Below are positions 52,595 to 61,050 of a DNA stretch of 61,050 bases, in pieces. The stretch is taken from positions 1 through 61,050 of the forward strand of contig NZ_SMRQ01000012.1 of the NCBI RefSeq assembly GCF_004359965.1, read 5' to 3'. The notes under the pieces were generated by a model. That model was not told the DNA's origin and did no database searches. It saw only the letters and a list, made by a program, of their open reading frames with translations. This DNA is from Cognatilysobacter segetis. GTDB taxonomy: Bacteria > Pseudomonadota > Gammaproteobacteria > Xanthomonadales > Xanthomonadaceae. A program made the translations under genes and the position numbers. Every line of letters begins with the position of its first letter. The stretch's first letter is position 1.

Positions 52595-55123
52595 TCAGAA
52601 CGGCGTGTCGTCGTCGGCCAGCGCGGCCGCCTTCGTCGCGGCCTTCTCCACCGCGACCTTGGACACCTTCTTGGCGCTGGCCTTCTTCGCCGTCGACGTC
52701 TTCGCCGCCTTCTTCGTGGCCTTCTTCGCGGCCTTCTTGGCGGTCGGCTTCTTCGCGGCGGCCTTCTTCGGCGCGGCCTCGGCGGTCTTCTTCGCCGCGA
52801 CCTTCTTGGTCGCCTTCTTTGCGAAGCGCGCGCGCATCGGCTTGCCGGTCGCTTCCAGCATCTGCTGCGCTTCCACCAGCGACAGCGTCGCCGGATCGCG
52901 ATCCTTCGGGATGCGCCCGTTCAACTTGCCGTCGGACAGGTACGGCCCGAAGCGCCCGTTGAGCACCTGCACGTCGTAGCCGTCCCACTGCTTGATGATG
53001 CGGTTGCGCGCGATCTCTTCCTTCTGCTCGATCAGCTCGACCGCGCGTTCGAAGCTGATCGCGTACGGATCGTCCTCCTTCGCGAGCGAGGCGTAGGTGC
53101 TGCCGCGCTTGGCGAACGCGCCGAAGCGCCCGATGCCGACCGTGACCGCCTCGCCGTTGCTCTCGCCGAGCGTGCGCGGCAGGCCGAACAGCTCCAGCGC
53201 GTGCTCCAGCGAGATCGAGTAGATGCTCTGCCCGGGCTTGAGCGAGGCGAACTGCGGCTTCTCCTCGTCCTCGCTCGTGCCGATCTGCACGAGCGGACCG
53301 AACTTGCCGATGCGCGCGCTCACCGGGCGGCCGCTCTTGGGATCGGTGCCGAGCACGCGCACGCTACCGGCGTCGGCACGGTCGATGTTGTCCTTCTTGT
53401 CGTCGACCAGCGTCTTGAACGACTTCCAGAAGCGCTCCATCAGCGGCACCCACGCCTCTTCGCCGCGGCTCACCGCATCGAGCTCGTCCTCGAGCTTGGC
53501 GGTGAAGTCGTAGTCGACGTACTGGGTGAAGTGCGCGGACAGGAACTTGCTTACCGCGCGACCGACGTCGGTCGGGCGGAAGCGGCGGTTCTCGAGTTCG
53601 ACGTACTTGCGCGCCTGCAGCGTGGAGATGATCGACGCGTAGGTCGACGGCCGCCCGATGCCGTATTCCTCGAGCGCCTTCACCAGCGAGGCTTCGGAGA
53701 AGCGCGGCGGCGGCTCGGTGAAGTGCTGGTCGGCGACCACGCGGTTGAGCGGCAGGCGGTCGCCGGTCTTCATCGCCGGCAGCTTGCGGCCTTCCTCGTC
53801 GTCGTCGGCGCCCTTGGTGTCCTTGCCTTCCTCGTAGACGGCCAGGAAGCCGGGGTCGACCACCGTCGTGCCGGACACGCGGAAGCTGTGCTCGCTGCCC
53901 GCGGCCAGATCGACGCTCACGGTGTTCAACGTCGCCGGCACCATCTGCGACGCGACCGCGCGCTTCCAGATCAACTCGTACAGGCGGCGCTCGTCGTCGG
54001 GCAGGTACTTGGCCACCGACGCCGGCGTACGCAGCGCGGAGCTCGGGCGGATGGCTTCGTGCGCTTCCTGCGCGTTCTTCGACTTCGTGGTGTACGTGTT
54101 CGGCTTGTCCGGCACGGCGCGCGTGCCGAAGTCGCGTGCGATCACGTCACGGATCTCGACGATCGCGTCCTGCGACAGGTTCACCGAGTCGGTACGCATG
54201 TAGGTGATCAGGCCGACGGTGCCTTCCGCGCCGATGGGCAGGCCTTCGTACAGCTTCTGCGCGACCTGCATCGTGCGGCGCGTGGTGAAGCCGAGCTTTC
54301 GCGCGGCTTCCTGCTGCAGCGTCGAGGTGATGAACGGCGGCGACGGGCGACGCTTGCGCTCCTTGCTGGTCACGTCCGTGACCTGCAGCATGCCGGCGGC
54401 GTCGCGCACGATGCGGTCGCGCGCGGCATGCGCGTCGGTCTCGTCGGTCAGCGTGAACTGCTCGACCTTCTTCCCGTCGAGCTTGGTGAGCTTGGCGTTG
54501 AACTGCTGCGACGGATGCGCGACCTCGCCCTCGATCGTCCAGTATTCGCGCGCGATGAAGGCTTCGATCTCCTCCTCGCGCTCGACGATCATGCGCAGCG
54601 CCGGCGACTGCACGCGGCCCGCGGACAGCCCGCGCTGCACCTTGCGCCAGAGCACCGGCGACAGGTTGAAGCCCACCAGGTAGTCGAGCGCGCGACGCGC
54701 CTGCTGTGCATCGACCAGCGGCTCCGCGATCGCGCGCGGCCGGGTCATGGCTTCCTTGATCGCGCGCGGCGTGATCTCGGTGAAGACCACGCGTTCGAGC
54801 GAGCGGTTGGCGAGCAGGCCGCGCTCTTTCAGGATCTCGGCGATGTGCCAGCTGATCGCCTCGCCCTCGCGGTCCGGGTCGGTCGCCAGATACAGGTGCT
54901 CGGCGCCCTTGGCCGCCTTGGCGATCGCGTCGACGTGCTTCTCGTTCTTGTCGATCAGCGCGTAGCGCATGGCGAAGCCGTGCTCCGGATCGACCGCACC
55001 CTCCTTGGGGACGAGGTCGCGCACGTGGCCGTAGGAGGCGAGGACGGTGAAGTCCTTGCCCAGGTACTTGTTGATCGTCTTGGCCTTGGCGGGCGACTCG
55101 ACGAGGAGGAGGTTCTTGGCCAT
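52595..55123 (-). CDS. topA: DNA topoisomerase I
   Basis: 842 aa. The TOPRIM domain has E9 in LVESPAKAK and D82/D84 in LATDPDREGE, and the active-site tyrosine is Y308 in LITYMRTDS. Three topoisomerase C-terminal repeats (GRPVSARIGKFGPLVQIG, VGIGRFGAFAKRG, LNGRFGPYLSDG) replace zinc fingers. The last 75 residues are a Lys/Ala-rich histone-H1-like tail that should bind DNA. The enzyme relaxes negative supercoils. A long leader with a GC hairpin lies upstream. It heads a minus-strand run with the NTF2-like gene and tsaC. Confidence 0.97.
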   Translation of the reverse strand: MAKNLLLVESPAKAKTINKYLGKDFTVLASYGHVRDLVPKEGAVDPEHGFAMRYALIDKNEKHVDAIAKAAKGAEHLYLATDPDREGEAISWHIAEILKERGLLANRSLERVVFTEITPRAIKEAMTRPRAIAEPLVDAQQARRALDYLVGFNLSPVLWRKVQRGLSAGRVQSPALRMIVEREEEIEAFIAREYWTIEGEVAHPSQQFNAKLTKLDGKKVEQFTLTDETDAHAARDRIVRDAAGMLQVTDVTSKERKRRPSPPFITSTLQQEAARKLGFTTRRTMQVAQKLYEGLPIGAEGTVGLITYMRTDSVNLSQDAIVEIRDVIARDFGTRAVPDKPNTYTTKSKNAQEAHEAIRPSSALRTPASVAKYLPDDERRLYELIWKRAVASQMVPATLNTVSVDLAAGSEHSFRVSGTTVVDPGFLAVYEEGKDTKGADDDEEGRKLPAMKTGDRLPLNRVVADQHFTEPPPRFSEASLVKALEEYGIGRPSTYASIISTLQARKYVELENRRFRPTDVGRAVSKFLSAHFTQYVDYDFTAKLEDELDAVSRGEEAWVPLMERFWKSFKTLVDDKKDNIDRADAGSVRVLGTDPKSGRPVSARIGKFGPLVQIGTSEDEEKPQFASLKPGQSIYSISLEHALELFGLPRTLGESNGEAVTVGIGRFGAFAKRGSTYASLAKEDDPYAISFERAVELIEQKEEIARNRIIKQWDGYDVQVLNGRFGPYLSDGKLNGRIPKDRDPATLSLVEAQQMLEATGKPMRARFAKKATKKVAAKKTAEAAPKKAAAKKPTAKKAAKKATKKAAKTSTAKKASAKKVSKVAVEKAATKAAALADDDTPF

Positions 55124-55210
55124 GAGCGGCTCCGTGGGGGCGGGCGGCCCGGAATCCGGCAGCGCGAAGGGTCCGCGCGGCCATGAAAAAGGGACGTGGA
55201 AAAGCGGCGA

Positions 55211-55235
55211 CGCCCGCGGACGGCGTCCGCGGGCG
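55211..55235 (-). terminator. GC-rich hairpin upstream of topA
   Basis: CGCCCGCGGAC and GTCCGCGGGCG form an 11-bp stem with a 3-nt loop. It lies between the RDD gene stop (55307) and topA. It may end the RDD transcript, although the T run after it is weak and distant, or sit in the topA 5' leader if topA starts from the AT-rich sequence near 55245-55255. Confidence 0.5.
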
Positions 55236-55263
55236 TGTCATTCTCTATATCTAGTGTCATCAC

Positions 55264-55283
55264 GCGCCGGCCGGCGCTGTCAA
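55264..55283 (-). promoter_or_regulatory. Candidate topA promoter region with palindrome
   Basis: On the minus strand a perfect TTGACA (55283-55278) is followed directly by the 14-bp palindrome GCGCCGGCCGGCGC (55277-55264) and then AT-rich sequence containing TATAGA. The spacing between TTGACA and the best -10-like hexamer is longer than usual, so the exact promoter is not settled. A palindrome between the boxes would suit a repressor. Confidence 0.4.
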
Positions 55284-55306
55284 GCCGGACCGGTGCGGGT
55301 GGGAAA

Positions 55307-56230
55307 TCAGCGGGCCATGCCGGCGAAGGCCGCGACCAGTCCCGCGAACGCCACGAGGGCCAGCAGCGTCAGGACGACGCCCGCGGCGATCACCGCGATC
55401 GCCACCGCGCCCAGCCCGGGGCGCTGCCGCTCCGGGTGGGCGGTGAACGCCCACCGGTCGACGACCACTGTATCGCAAACCATGTCGTGCAACGCCTGCT
55501 TGCGGTCGGTGAAACCGGCCATGACGTAGCCGATCATCAGCACGAGGCTGCTCAGGATCGTCGCGAAATACCGGCCGATGGTCCGCCCGACGCCGATCCG
55601 GCGGCCGTCCGGCCGCGCCACCTTGATGCCGATCGCGAGCTTGCCCGGCGTGGCCTGCAGGCGGGACGCATGGAAGGCGATGAAGTAGAGCAGGCCGCCG
55701 AGCGAGGTCAGCAGCTGGACGACCCAGTTGATCTCGGTGCCGCGCGCGCCGCCGACGGCAGCGGTCGCGCCGATGATGCCGCCGACGAACGCGCTGGCGA
55801 CGACCACGATGAACAGGTCGATGAAATAGGCGGCGACGCGTTTCCAGAAGCCCGCGTACACGACCTCGCCGCCCTGCACGAGCAGCGTCTGGTCCTCGAG
55901 CCGGGCGGCCGGCGGTGCATAGGGCGAGGCGGCGACGCGATCCACCACCTGGTACGGGTTGTAGCCGGTGGCCACGGCGAGGCCCGGCTCGTCGGCGGGC
56001 AGCGCGAAGAGCGACGCCGCTGCGTTCGACGGCGCGGCGGCCGGCGACGGCGCGCGCGGCCCCAGCACCTCGTCCATCGCCCGGTGCCACGGGATCCAGT
56101 CGCCGAAGCCCTCGCGCCAGACCAGCGTGCCCGGCTGCAGCGGCCCGTTGCGGTGCAGCTCGGCGAGGTCGGAGGCGGCGACCGGCCCCAGCCGGTTGCG
56201 GTCGGTGTCGCTGTAGTACCAGGCGGTCAT
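55307..56230 (-). CDS. GYF-domain and RDD-family membrane protein
   Basis: 307 aa. The N-terminus has a GYF_2 (DUF4339) domain: MTAWYYSDTDRNRLGPVAASDLAELHRNGPLQPGTLVWREGFGDWIPW. A Pro/Ala linker leads to an RDD domain (GFWKRVAAYFIDLFIVVVASAFVGG, ATPGKLAIGIKV, DRKQALHDMVCDTVVV) and a last membrane segment near the C-terminus, about four in all. RDD proteins are proposed transporters or ion exchangers with little known function. Its ATG overlaps the stop of the previous gene (ATGA), which also has a GYF_2 domain. Confidence 0.88.
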   Translation of the reverse strand: MTAWYYSDTDRNRLGPVAASDLAELHRNGPLQPGTLVWREGFGDWIPWHRAMDEVLGPRAPSPAAAPSNAAASLFALPADEPGLAVATGYNPYQVVDRVAASPYAPPAARLEDQTLLVQGGEVVYAGFWKRVAAYFIDLFIVVVASAFVGGIIGATAAVGGARGTEINWVVQLLTSLGGLLYFIAFHASRLQATPGKLAIGIKVARPDGRRIGVGRTIGRYFATILSSLVLMIGYVMAGFTDRKQALHDMVCDTVVVDRWAFTAHPERQRPGLGAVAIAVIAAGVVLTLLALVAFAGLVAAFAGMAR

Positions 56231-56946
56231 GGCGTGCGGTCCTCGGCCCGGCACGCCGGGCGGCGGTATTGGGCGGGCAGGTCGCCGCCGGTGCAGTCCC
56301 AGGCGTCGGCGGGCGACGCGGGCGCGACGAACACGACGGACCGGCCGTCGATCCGCGGATTCACGCCCTGGACGGTGATGCGGAATGCGCAGCGGCCGTC
56401 GACCTCGCCGAAGGCCAGAGTCGGGACGTCGCCGAGCCCGGCCTCGCGGGCCGACGCCGGGCAGCGGCCCGCGTTGGCCCGGGCCTGCTGGACGGCGGCC
56501 TCGATCGCCGGCGCCAGCGCATCGACGCGGGCAGCGACCTTCGAGCGGTCCAGGTACGCGTGGTAGGCCGGGATCGCGATCGCCGCGGTGATGCCGATCA
56601 GGGGCACCGCCAGCACCAGGCCGACGACGACCGCGATCAGCCACCCGGACATCCGCGGGCGCGGCATCGGCCGGGCGGCGTGCGGATAGGCGCCGCCGAC
56701 GGGGGCGGGCCCCGCGTGGGCCAGCGTGGCGATCGGCGGGAGTGGCGGTGGCAGGCGCGCATCGGGCGTCACCGACGACAGCTCGAGTTCCTCGGCCATG
56801 CGGTCGAGCGGCTGCCATTCGCGCATGCCGTCCCGCCAGACCAGGGTGTCGCGCTGGATGCGGCGGTCGCGATAGCGCGTGCGCAGTTCGTCAGGCGACA
56901 GCGGCCCGACCCGACCCTGGCCGGGATCGTGGAAAAACCAGTCCAA
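56227..56946 (-). CDS. GYF-domain protein with pilin-like membrane segment
   Basis: 239 aa from a TTG at 56946. The start is set by the GYF_2 domain, which begins DWFFHDPGQGRVGPLSPDELRTRY and needs this N-terminus, and by GGGGGA just before it. A Pro-rich linker follows, then a single membrane helix GWLIAVVVGLVLAVPLIGITAAIAIPAYHAYLDRSKV. That helix resembles the N-terminal helix of type IV pilins (IGILAAIAIPAY) but is internal and lacks a prepilin cleavage site. The C-terminal domain has two Cys pairs (GRCPAS, GRCAF, WDCTGG, RPACRA). It is coupled to the RDD gene by a 4-nt overlap. Confidence 0.75.
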   Translation of the reverse strand: MDWFFHDPGQGRVGPLSPDELRTRYRDRRIQRDTLVWRDGMREWQPLDRMAEELELSSVTPDARLPPPLPPIATLAHAGPAPVGGAYPHAARPMPRPRMSGWLIAVVVGLVLAVPLIGITAAIAIPAYHAYLDRSKVAARVDALAPAIEAAVQQARANAGRCPASAREAGLGDVPTLAFGEVDGRCAFRITVQGVNPRIDGRSVVFVAPASPADAWDCTGGDLPAQYRRPACRAEDRTP

Positions 56947-56996
56947 ACAGTCCCCCGGTCGATGCGTGCGGCGCCTCCCCAGGCGCCGTCCGGTGC

Positions 56997-57485
56997 CTAA
57001 TGTACCGGCTCGGGCTCGTCGTCGAACATCTGCGTCTGCATCCACGCGTAGGCCGCTTCGCTGCCGGGCTGGTCGAACAGCACCATCAGCACGACCCACT
57101 TCAGATCGTCGATGTCGACCGCGTCCTGCTCGAGCGCCAGTGCACGGTCGACTACCAGCTCGCGCTGGCCCGCATCCAGTACGCCGTGCTGTTCGAGGAA
57201 GAGCAGGAAACCGCGCGTATCCGCGTCGAGCTTCTCGAGTTCGGCGCCGGCGTAGACGCGCACGGGGCCGGCGCCACGCGACGGCTGCGGCGCCGGGCGT
57301 GCCTGCGCGAGTGCGTCGAGCCAGTCGAAGGCCTTGTGGATCTCGGCGGTCGAGAAGCCGGCGTCCGCGAGTTCGGCGAGCAGCGCGCTGCTGTGCCGCG
57401 AATCGGCGTCGCGGAGCGCGCTGCCGTCGGCGTCGAGGACGTGTTCGAAGAGGTAGAGCAGGACGTCGAGAATGCTTTCTTTCAT
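56997..57485 (-). CDS. smg: Smg family protein (DUF494)
   Basis: 162 aa: [21 protein letters not shown] at the start and [37 protein letters not shown] at the end, both typical of Smg/DUF494. The function is unknown. It is regularly found between dprA and topA in xanthomonads and near dprA and def in other gammaproteobacteria, as here. It starts 47 nt after the dprA stop. Confidence 0.93.
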   Translation of the reverse strand: MKESILDVLLYLFEHVLDADGSALRDADSRHSSALLAELADAGFSTAEIHKAFDWLDALAQARPAPQPSRGAGPVRVYAGAELEKLDADTRGFLLFLEQHGVLDAGQRELVVDRALALEQDAVDIDDLKWVVLMVLFDQPGSEAAYAWMQTQMFDDEPEPVH

Positions 57486-57532
57486 TGGCCTCGCCCTGCC
57501 GCGCGACGGTGCGTGGGTCGGGCCGGAGCGGC

Positions 57533-58648
57533 TCAGGCGACGCGGAAGTACCGGCCGTGCTGCTGGGCCACCCGCCCTTCCAGCTCCATGACCAGCAGCA
57601 TGGAGGACAGCCGGGAGGGCGTCAATCCGGTGCGATCGATCAGTTCATCCATATCCGTGGGATCGAAGCCCAGCTGTTTCCACAAGCTCTGGTGGTCGGA
57701 GTCGACGGGGAGCGTCGTCGCCGCGGTCGCCCCGGGCGGTGCCGACGCCGCGGACAGCGCGCGCTGGTGCGCGGCCGCCTCGGACGCGGCCTGCGCGCCG
57801 AGCGCCTCGATCACCTCATCCGGCGACTGCACGAGCGTCGCGCCGTCGCGGATGAGGCGGTGGCACCCGCGGGCCAGCGGATTGCGGATCGAGCCCGGGA
57901 TCGCGAACACGTCCCGGCCGGCGTCCGCGGCCAGCCGCGCGGTGATCATCGCGCCCGAGCGTTCGGCGGCCTCGACCACCAAGGTGCCCAGGCAGAGCGC
58001 CGCGAGCAGGCGGTTGCGGCTCGGGAAATGCTCGCGCCGCGGGCCGGTGCCCGGCAGATGCTCGCTGACCAGCGCGCCGCCGGCCGCGATGCGCGCCTGA
58101 AGCGCGGCGTTCGCGCGCGGGTAGGCCACGTCCGGCCCGGTGCCGAGCACCGCGAGGGTCGCGCCGTCGACGCCGAGCGTCGCGGCGTGCGCGGCCGCGT
58201 CGATACCGGCCGCGAGGCCGCTGCCGACCACGAACCCGGCGCGGGCGAAGGCGCGGGCGAACTCGCCGGCCAGCTGCAGCCCGCCCGGCGTCGGTCCACG
58301 GCTGCCCACCACCGCGATCGCCGGCCGCCACAGCAGGCTCGCGTCGCCCTCGACGAACAGCGCGAGCGGCGGACTGGCGGCATTGCGCAGCGCGGGCGGG
58401 TAGTCCGCGTCGGTCCAGCCGATGACGTGACGGCCCGGCGCGTCCCGCCAATGCGCCACGGCGTCGAGGATCGAGGGCGCGGGCGTCCGCAGTGCCGACG
58501 CCTGCGCCGCCGACAGCCCGTGCCGCGCCCATGCCGCGGCGTCGGCCAGGGCGGCGGTCGCGCTGCCGGCGGCCTCCAGCAGGCCGCGACGCGGGGCGAG
58601 TGGGCCGCCGGCGGCGGCGAGGACGGCGAGGGCGACGGCTTCGTGCAT
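57533..58648 (-). CDS. dprA: DNA-processing protein DprA
   Basis: 371 aa from the ATG at 58648. The Rossmann-like core has [84 protein letters not shown] and [10 protein letters not shown], all DprA/Smf signatures. A C-terminal winged-helix ([53 protein letters not shown]) follows. It loads RecA on single-stranded DNA during natural transformation. It lies behind the terminator of the LysM gene and ahead of smg. Confidence 0.95.
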   Translation of the reverse strand: MHEAVALAVLAAAGGPLAPRRGLLEAAGSATAALADAAAWARHGLSAAQASALRTPAPSILDAVAHWRDAPGRHVIGWTDADYPPALRNAASPPLALFVEGDASLLWRPAIAVVGSRGPTPGGLQLAGEFARAFARAGFVVGSGLAAGIDAAAHAATLGVDGATLAVLGTGPDVAYPRANAALQARIAAGGALVSEHLPGTGPRREHFPSRNRLLAALCLGTLVVEAAERSGAMITARLAADAGRDVFAIPGSIRNPLARGCHRLIRDGATLVQSPDEVIEALGAQAASEAAAHQRALSAASAPPGATAATTLPVDSDHQSLWKQLGFDPTDMDELIDRTGLTPSRLSSMLLVMELEGRVAQQHGRYFRVA

Positions 58649-58670
58649 CGCTGCAGCCTCGCCCGGAAAC

Positions 58671-58696
58671 GACGACGGCGCCCTCGGGCGCCGTCG
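58671..58696 (-). terminator. Terminator of the LysM gene
   Basis: CGACGGCGCCC (58673-58683) and GGGCGCCGTCG (58686-58696) form a very stable stem of at least 10 bp about 28 nt past the LysM gene stop, followed on the minus strand by TCGTTTCC. Confidence 0.65.
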
Positions 58697-58723
58697 ATGC
58701 ATCGCGTAGGAAAACTCCGAACG

Positions 58724-59857
58724 TCAGTACGGCGCGTCCGGATGCTTGAGCTCCTGGCCGATCGCGGTCGGGCGGATGCCGTCCATCACCAGCGCGTAGC
58801 TCACCTTGTCGAAGGTGCGGAACACCATCACGTGGCTCGCGAACTCGTCGGGCAGGCGGACCTTGTCGCCGCGGCCGACGGTGTCGGGATCGCGGCCGCC
58901 CTTCCTGACGCGATCGACGGCCGTGCTGCCGACGCGCCAGGTCGAGAAGACCGTGCCGTTGTCGATGCCATCGCGCGCGCCGACCGACAGCGCGACCACG
59001 TCGCGACGGCCGCCATGGGCGAGCTCGTCGGCCACCGCCAGCACCTGCGCGCGGCCGTACTCGAACTGCGCCTTCGGGGCGTGCGGGAAGAACTGCAGGT
59101 CGTAGGGCTGCGGCTGCACCGGCACCAGCCGGTCGCCGACGCGGACCTCGCGGCCGTTGCCGTCGAGCACCAGCGTCGCGGCCTCGATGCCACCGACCAT
59201 GCCGCGGCTGATCGTGCCGGTGGACTGCTGCATCAGCTCGTAGCCGAGGATCTCGCTGCCCTTGTCGGGGGTGACGGCGTTGGTCCAGAAGTTCGCGCCG
59301 TCCAGCGTGCGGCGACCGCGGTAGTCGAGGTCGTCGGCGTGGAACAGGTCGCAGCAGGCGGTGCGGTCCAGGCGCGCGTAGCGCACCGTCGGGCGAACCA
59401 CGGCCCAGCGCTGGCCGGGCTGCGCGTCGACACCCTTGATGTAGACCACCGAGCCGCCGACGGCGTGCTCGTGGTCCTCCTCGATGCCGACCACGTAGGG
59501 CATGTCGTCGATACGGTCGACGATGCGCAGGTTCTTGAGGAACGGCTCGACTTCCGCGAGCGGCACGCCGGTGACCGGCGCGTCGGTGCGCGCGCCCGGC
59601 TGGACGGCGACGCGGTCGAGGTAGGCGAGCGAGATCACGTCGCCCGGATAGATCAGGTGCGGGTTGCGGATCTGCGGATTGGCCTGCCAGATCTCCGGCC
59701 ACAGCCACGGGCGCTTCAGGAAGCGGCCGGCGATGTCCCACAGCGTGTCGCCACGCTTGACGGTGTAGGTGGTCGGATGGTCCGCCGAGACGGCGGCCGC
59801 GGCGACGGTCAGCAGCGCGGCGGCAGCCACCACGCGGAACGATTTCATCATGGCCAT
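58724..59857 (-). CDS. Secreted LysM-domain protein
   Basis: 377 aa with a signal peptide (about 1-25, VAAAAVSAD). A LysM domain follows at about 29-80 (YTVKRGDTLWDIAGRFLKRPWLWPEIWQANPQIRNPHLIYPGDVISL). The rest is a beta-rich domain without a recognised catalytic motif. LysM binds peptidoglycan, and the protein is conserved between dprA and def in xanthomonads, where its role is not known. Three in-frame ATGs (59857, 59851, 59848) are possible starts. TATAGT at 59910-59905 is a good -10. Confidence 0.9.
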   Translation of the reverse strand: MAMMKSFRVVAAAALLTVAAAAVSADHPTTYTVKRGDTLWDIAGRFLKRPWLWPEIWQANPQIRNPHLIYPGDVISLAYLDRVAVQPGARTDAPVTGVPLAEVEPFLKNLRIVDRIDDMPYVVGIEEDHEHAVGGSVVYIKGVDAQPGQRWAVVRPTVRYARLDRTACCDLFHADDLDYRGRRTLDGANFWTNAVTPDKGSEILGYELMQQSTGTISRGMVGGIEAATLVLDGNGREVRVGDRLVPVQPQPYDLQFFPHAPKAQFEYGRAQVLAVADELAHGGRRDVVALSVGARDGIDNGTVFSTWRVGSTAVDRVRKGGRDPDTVGRGDKVRLPDEFASHVMVFRTFDKVSYALVMDGIRPTAIGQELKHPDAPY

Positions 59858-59904
59858 GGACCTGATTCCCCAGCAGGCGAGCCCCGTCCTTGAAGGGCGC
59901 TGGC

Positions 59905-59910
59905 ACTATA
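59905..59910 (-). promoter_or_regulatory. -10 box of the LysM gene
   Basis: On the minus strand TATAGT lies 47 nt before the first ATG of the LysM gene. TTGCGT is present about 19 nt further upstream as a weak -35. A plus-strand TAGAAT for def lies at 59950-59955, so the two promoters are divergent and close. Confidence 0.55.
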
Positions 59911-59949
59911 GCCCACGCCGCTGCGACCGACGCAATGCCCGCGCGGCGC

Positions 59950-59955
59950 TAGAAT
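59950..59955 (+). promoter_or_regulatory. -10 box of the def operon
   Basis: TAGAAT stands about 100 nt before the def ATG in GC-rich sequence and is the best -10 match upstream of def. No clear -35 is visible. Confidence 0.45.
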
Positions 59956-60056
59956 GGCGCCCCGTCTTGCGGTTGTGACGGTGACCCCCATTTCTCCTGC
60001 GTGGCGCGACGATCCGCCACGCCCCGCCGTCGCACGGCGGCGATACGGACTCCGCC

Positions 60057-60563
60057 ATGGCCATCCTCGACATCCTCGAATTCCCCGACACCCGGCTGCG
60101 CACCGTCGCCAAGCCGGTGGATCCCGCCGCGGTCGCCACGCCCGCGTTCCAGTCCCGCCTCGACGACATGTTCGAGACCATGTACGAGGCGCCGGGCATC
60201 GGCCTGGCCGCGAGCCAGGTCGACGTGCACGAGCGCTTCATGGTGATCGACGTGTCGGACGACCGCTCGCAACCGCTGGTGTTCGTGAACCCCGAGATCC
60301 TCGAGCGCGAGGGCGAGCAGGTCTACCAGGAAGGCTGCCTGTCGGTGCCCGACATCTTCGCCGACGTCACCCGCGCCAACTCGATCCGGGTGCGTGCGAT
60401 CGGTCGCGACGGCGAGGCCTTCGAGATGGCCGCCGACGGCCTGTTGGCGGTCTGCATCCAGCACGAGATGGATCACCTCGCCGGCAAGCTGTTCGTCGAC
60501 TACCTCTCGCCGCTCAAGCGCGAGATGGTGCGCAAGAAGCTCGCGAAGCGGAAGCGCGCGTGA
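60057..60563 (+). CDS. def: Peptide deformylase
   Basis: 168 aa. The three deformylase motifs are [10 protein letters not shown] (47-56), EGCLSVP with metal ligand C94, and QHEMDHL with H136, catalytic E137 and H140. It removes the formyl group from nascent protein N-termini. The GTG of the next gene overlaps its stop (GTGA), and fmt follows, so formylation and deformylation enzymes share an operon. Confidence 0.97.
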   Translation: MAILDILEFPDTRLRTVAKPVDPAAVATPAFQSRLDDMFETMYEAPGIGLAASQVDVHERFMVIDVSDDRSQPLVFVNPEILEREGEQVYQEGCLSVPDIFADVTRANSIRVRAIGRDGEAFEMAADGLLAVCIQHEMDHLAGKLFVDYLSPLKREMVRKKLAKRKRA

Positions 60564-60757
60564 GCGACGTTCGCGCGGCCGCGGGCCGCGGCCTGCTGAC
60601 GCCGTGCGCGGCCTGCGGCGATGCCATGTCGCGCGCCGCCGCCGCGTGCCCGCGCTGTGGGCATCCGAATGCGCGCGTCGCGCGGCGCGGCCTGCTGATC
60701 ACGCTCGCGCTCCTGGCGGTCGGCGTCGCCCTCGTGGCGATGCGGCTGCTGCGCTGA
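60560..60757 (+). CDS. Small zinc-ribbon membrane protein
   Basis: 65 aa from a GTG at 60560 that overlaps the def stop. A zinc ribbon CAACG...CPRCG (about 17-34) is followed by one membrane segment ([20 protein letters not shown]). Such small zinc-ribbon membrane proteins are common and of unknown function. The overlap with def and the clear domain pattern support a real gene. Confidence 0.7.
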   Translation: MSDVRAAAGRGLLTPCAACGDAMSRAAAACPRCGHPNARVARRGLLITLALLAVGVALVAMRLLR

Positions 60758-60809
60758 CGCCGCCCGCCGCGGCGCTCGATCCGCTCCGTCCCGCTCCCCA
60801 GGATCCGCC

Positions 60810-61050
60810 ATGAGAATCGTCTTCGCCGGCACGCCCGATTTCGCCGTTCCCTGCCTGCGCGCCGCGGCGCAGCGCAACGAGGTCGTCGCCGTCTACACGC
60901 AGCCCGACCGGCCCGCCGGCCGCGGTCGCGGGCTGACGCCGTCGCCGGTGAAGAAGGAGGCGCTGCTGCGCGGCATTCCCGTGCTGCAGCCGGAGAACTT
61001 CAAGGCGACGGTGTCGAAGCACGCCCTGCGCGCGCTGCAGGCGGACGTGA
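60810..61050 (+). CDS. fmt: Methionyl-tRNA formyltransferase (5' end)
   Basis: The first 80 residues are present and the gene runs off the right edge. [18 protein letters not shown] is the Fmt start, and [21 protein letters not shown] carries the Fmt loop that binds initiator tRNA. AGGA lies 8 nt before the ATG. It formylates Met-tRNA for initiation. The def-fmt order is the usual bacterial arrangement, here with a small zinc-ribbon gene between. Confidence 0.95.
   Translation, partial: MRIVFAGTPDFAVPCLRAAAQRNEVVAVYTQPDRPAGRGRGLTPSPVKKEALLRGIPVLQPENFKATVSKHALRALQADV

Noticed and set aside
52600-52830. Tandem repeat array at the topA end
   Set aside because: The repeats are codons of the Lys/Ala-rich C-terminal tail of topoisomerase I, not a DNA repeat element or CRISPR.

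Overview
This 61 kb window is high-GC, densely coded chromosomal DNA from a gammaproteobacterium, most likely a Xanthomonadaceae member of the Lysobacter/Luteimonas type. The evidence is the gene order topA - smg - dprA - LysM protein - def - fmt, the large TonB-dependent receptor with starch-processing enzymes, the Entner-Doudoroff operon zwf-pgl-edd-glk-eda, and an effector carrying the Xanthomonadales type IV secretion C-terminal domain. No rRNA, tRNA, CRISPR array, insertion sequence or prophage was seen.

Left part (1-9300): the tail of a probable rhlB, a terminator, then ftsE-ftsX with a double-receiver response regulator directly behind, ung, and the tightly overlapped operon zwf-pgl-edd-glk-eda, which takes glucose to pyruvate and glyceraldehyde-3-phosphate. 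From 9317 to 26194 comes a maltodextrin/starch block: a sodium:solute symporter, a TonB-dependent receptor, an operon of GH13 alpha-glucosidase, pullulanase-type GH13 enzyme and GH97 enzyme, a divergent MFS transporter plus periplasmic GH13 amylase, and a LacI-family regulator. The receptor and the MFS gene share a near-identical promoter/operator block. Polymer capture, hydrolysis, uptake, phosphorylation by Glk and breakdown are therefore encoded almost contiguously. An esterase and a small conserved-looking protein are inserted in this block.

Middle (26380-33556): rpoH with a CIRCE-like inverted repeat over its promoter, a small unknown gene overlapping a KptA RNA 2'-phosphotransferase, a YfcE-like phosphoesterase, transaldolase, and a two-gene unit encoding a lipoprotein (probable immunity protein) and a multidomain peptidoglycan hydrolase with an XVIPCD tail (probable antibacterial X-T4SS effector). 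About 640 bp without a convincing gene follow.

Right part (33556-61050): priA, an intergenic region with two inverted perfect DnaA boxes, a membrane sigma-like protein with a DUF3106 protein, DUF4286 and DUF3667 proteins, a frameshifted MATE exporter, sppA, a frameshifted hybrid histidine kinase, a single-receiver regulator, a small lipoprotein, an SDR oxidoreductase, a KGG-repeat stress protein, a class A penicillin-binding protein, two DUF4124-like proteins (one frameshifted), tsaC, an NTF2-like protein, topA, GYF/RDD membrane proteins, smg, dprA, a LysM protein, def, a small zinc-ribbon membrane protein and the 5' end of fmt.

Three genes between 39.4 and 50.8 kb carry apparent single frameshifts, two of them in GC-dinucleotide runs. 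Sequencing error and true inactivation cannot be told apart from this sequence alone. All functional calls come from reading motifs by eye; no database search was run.
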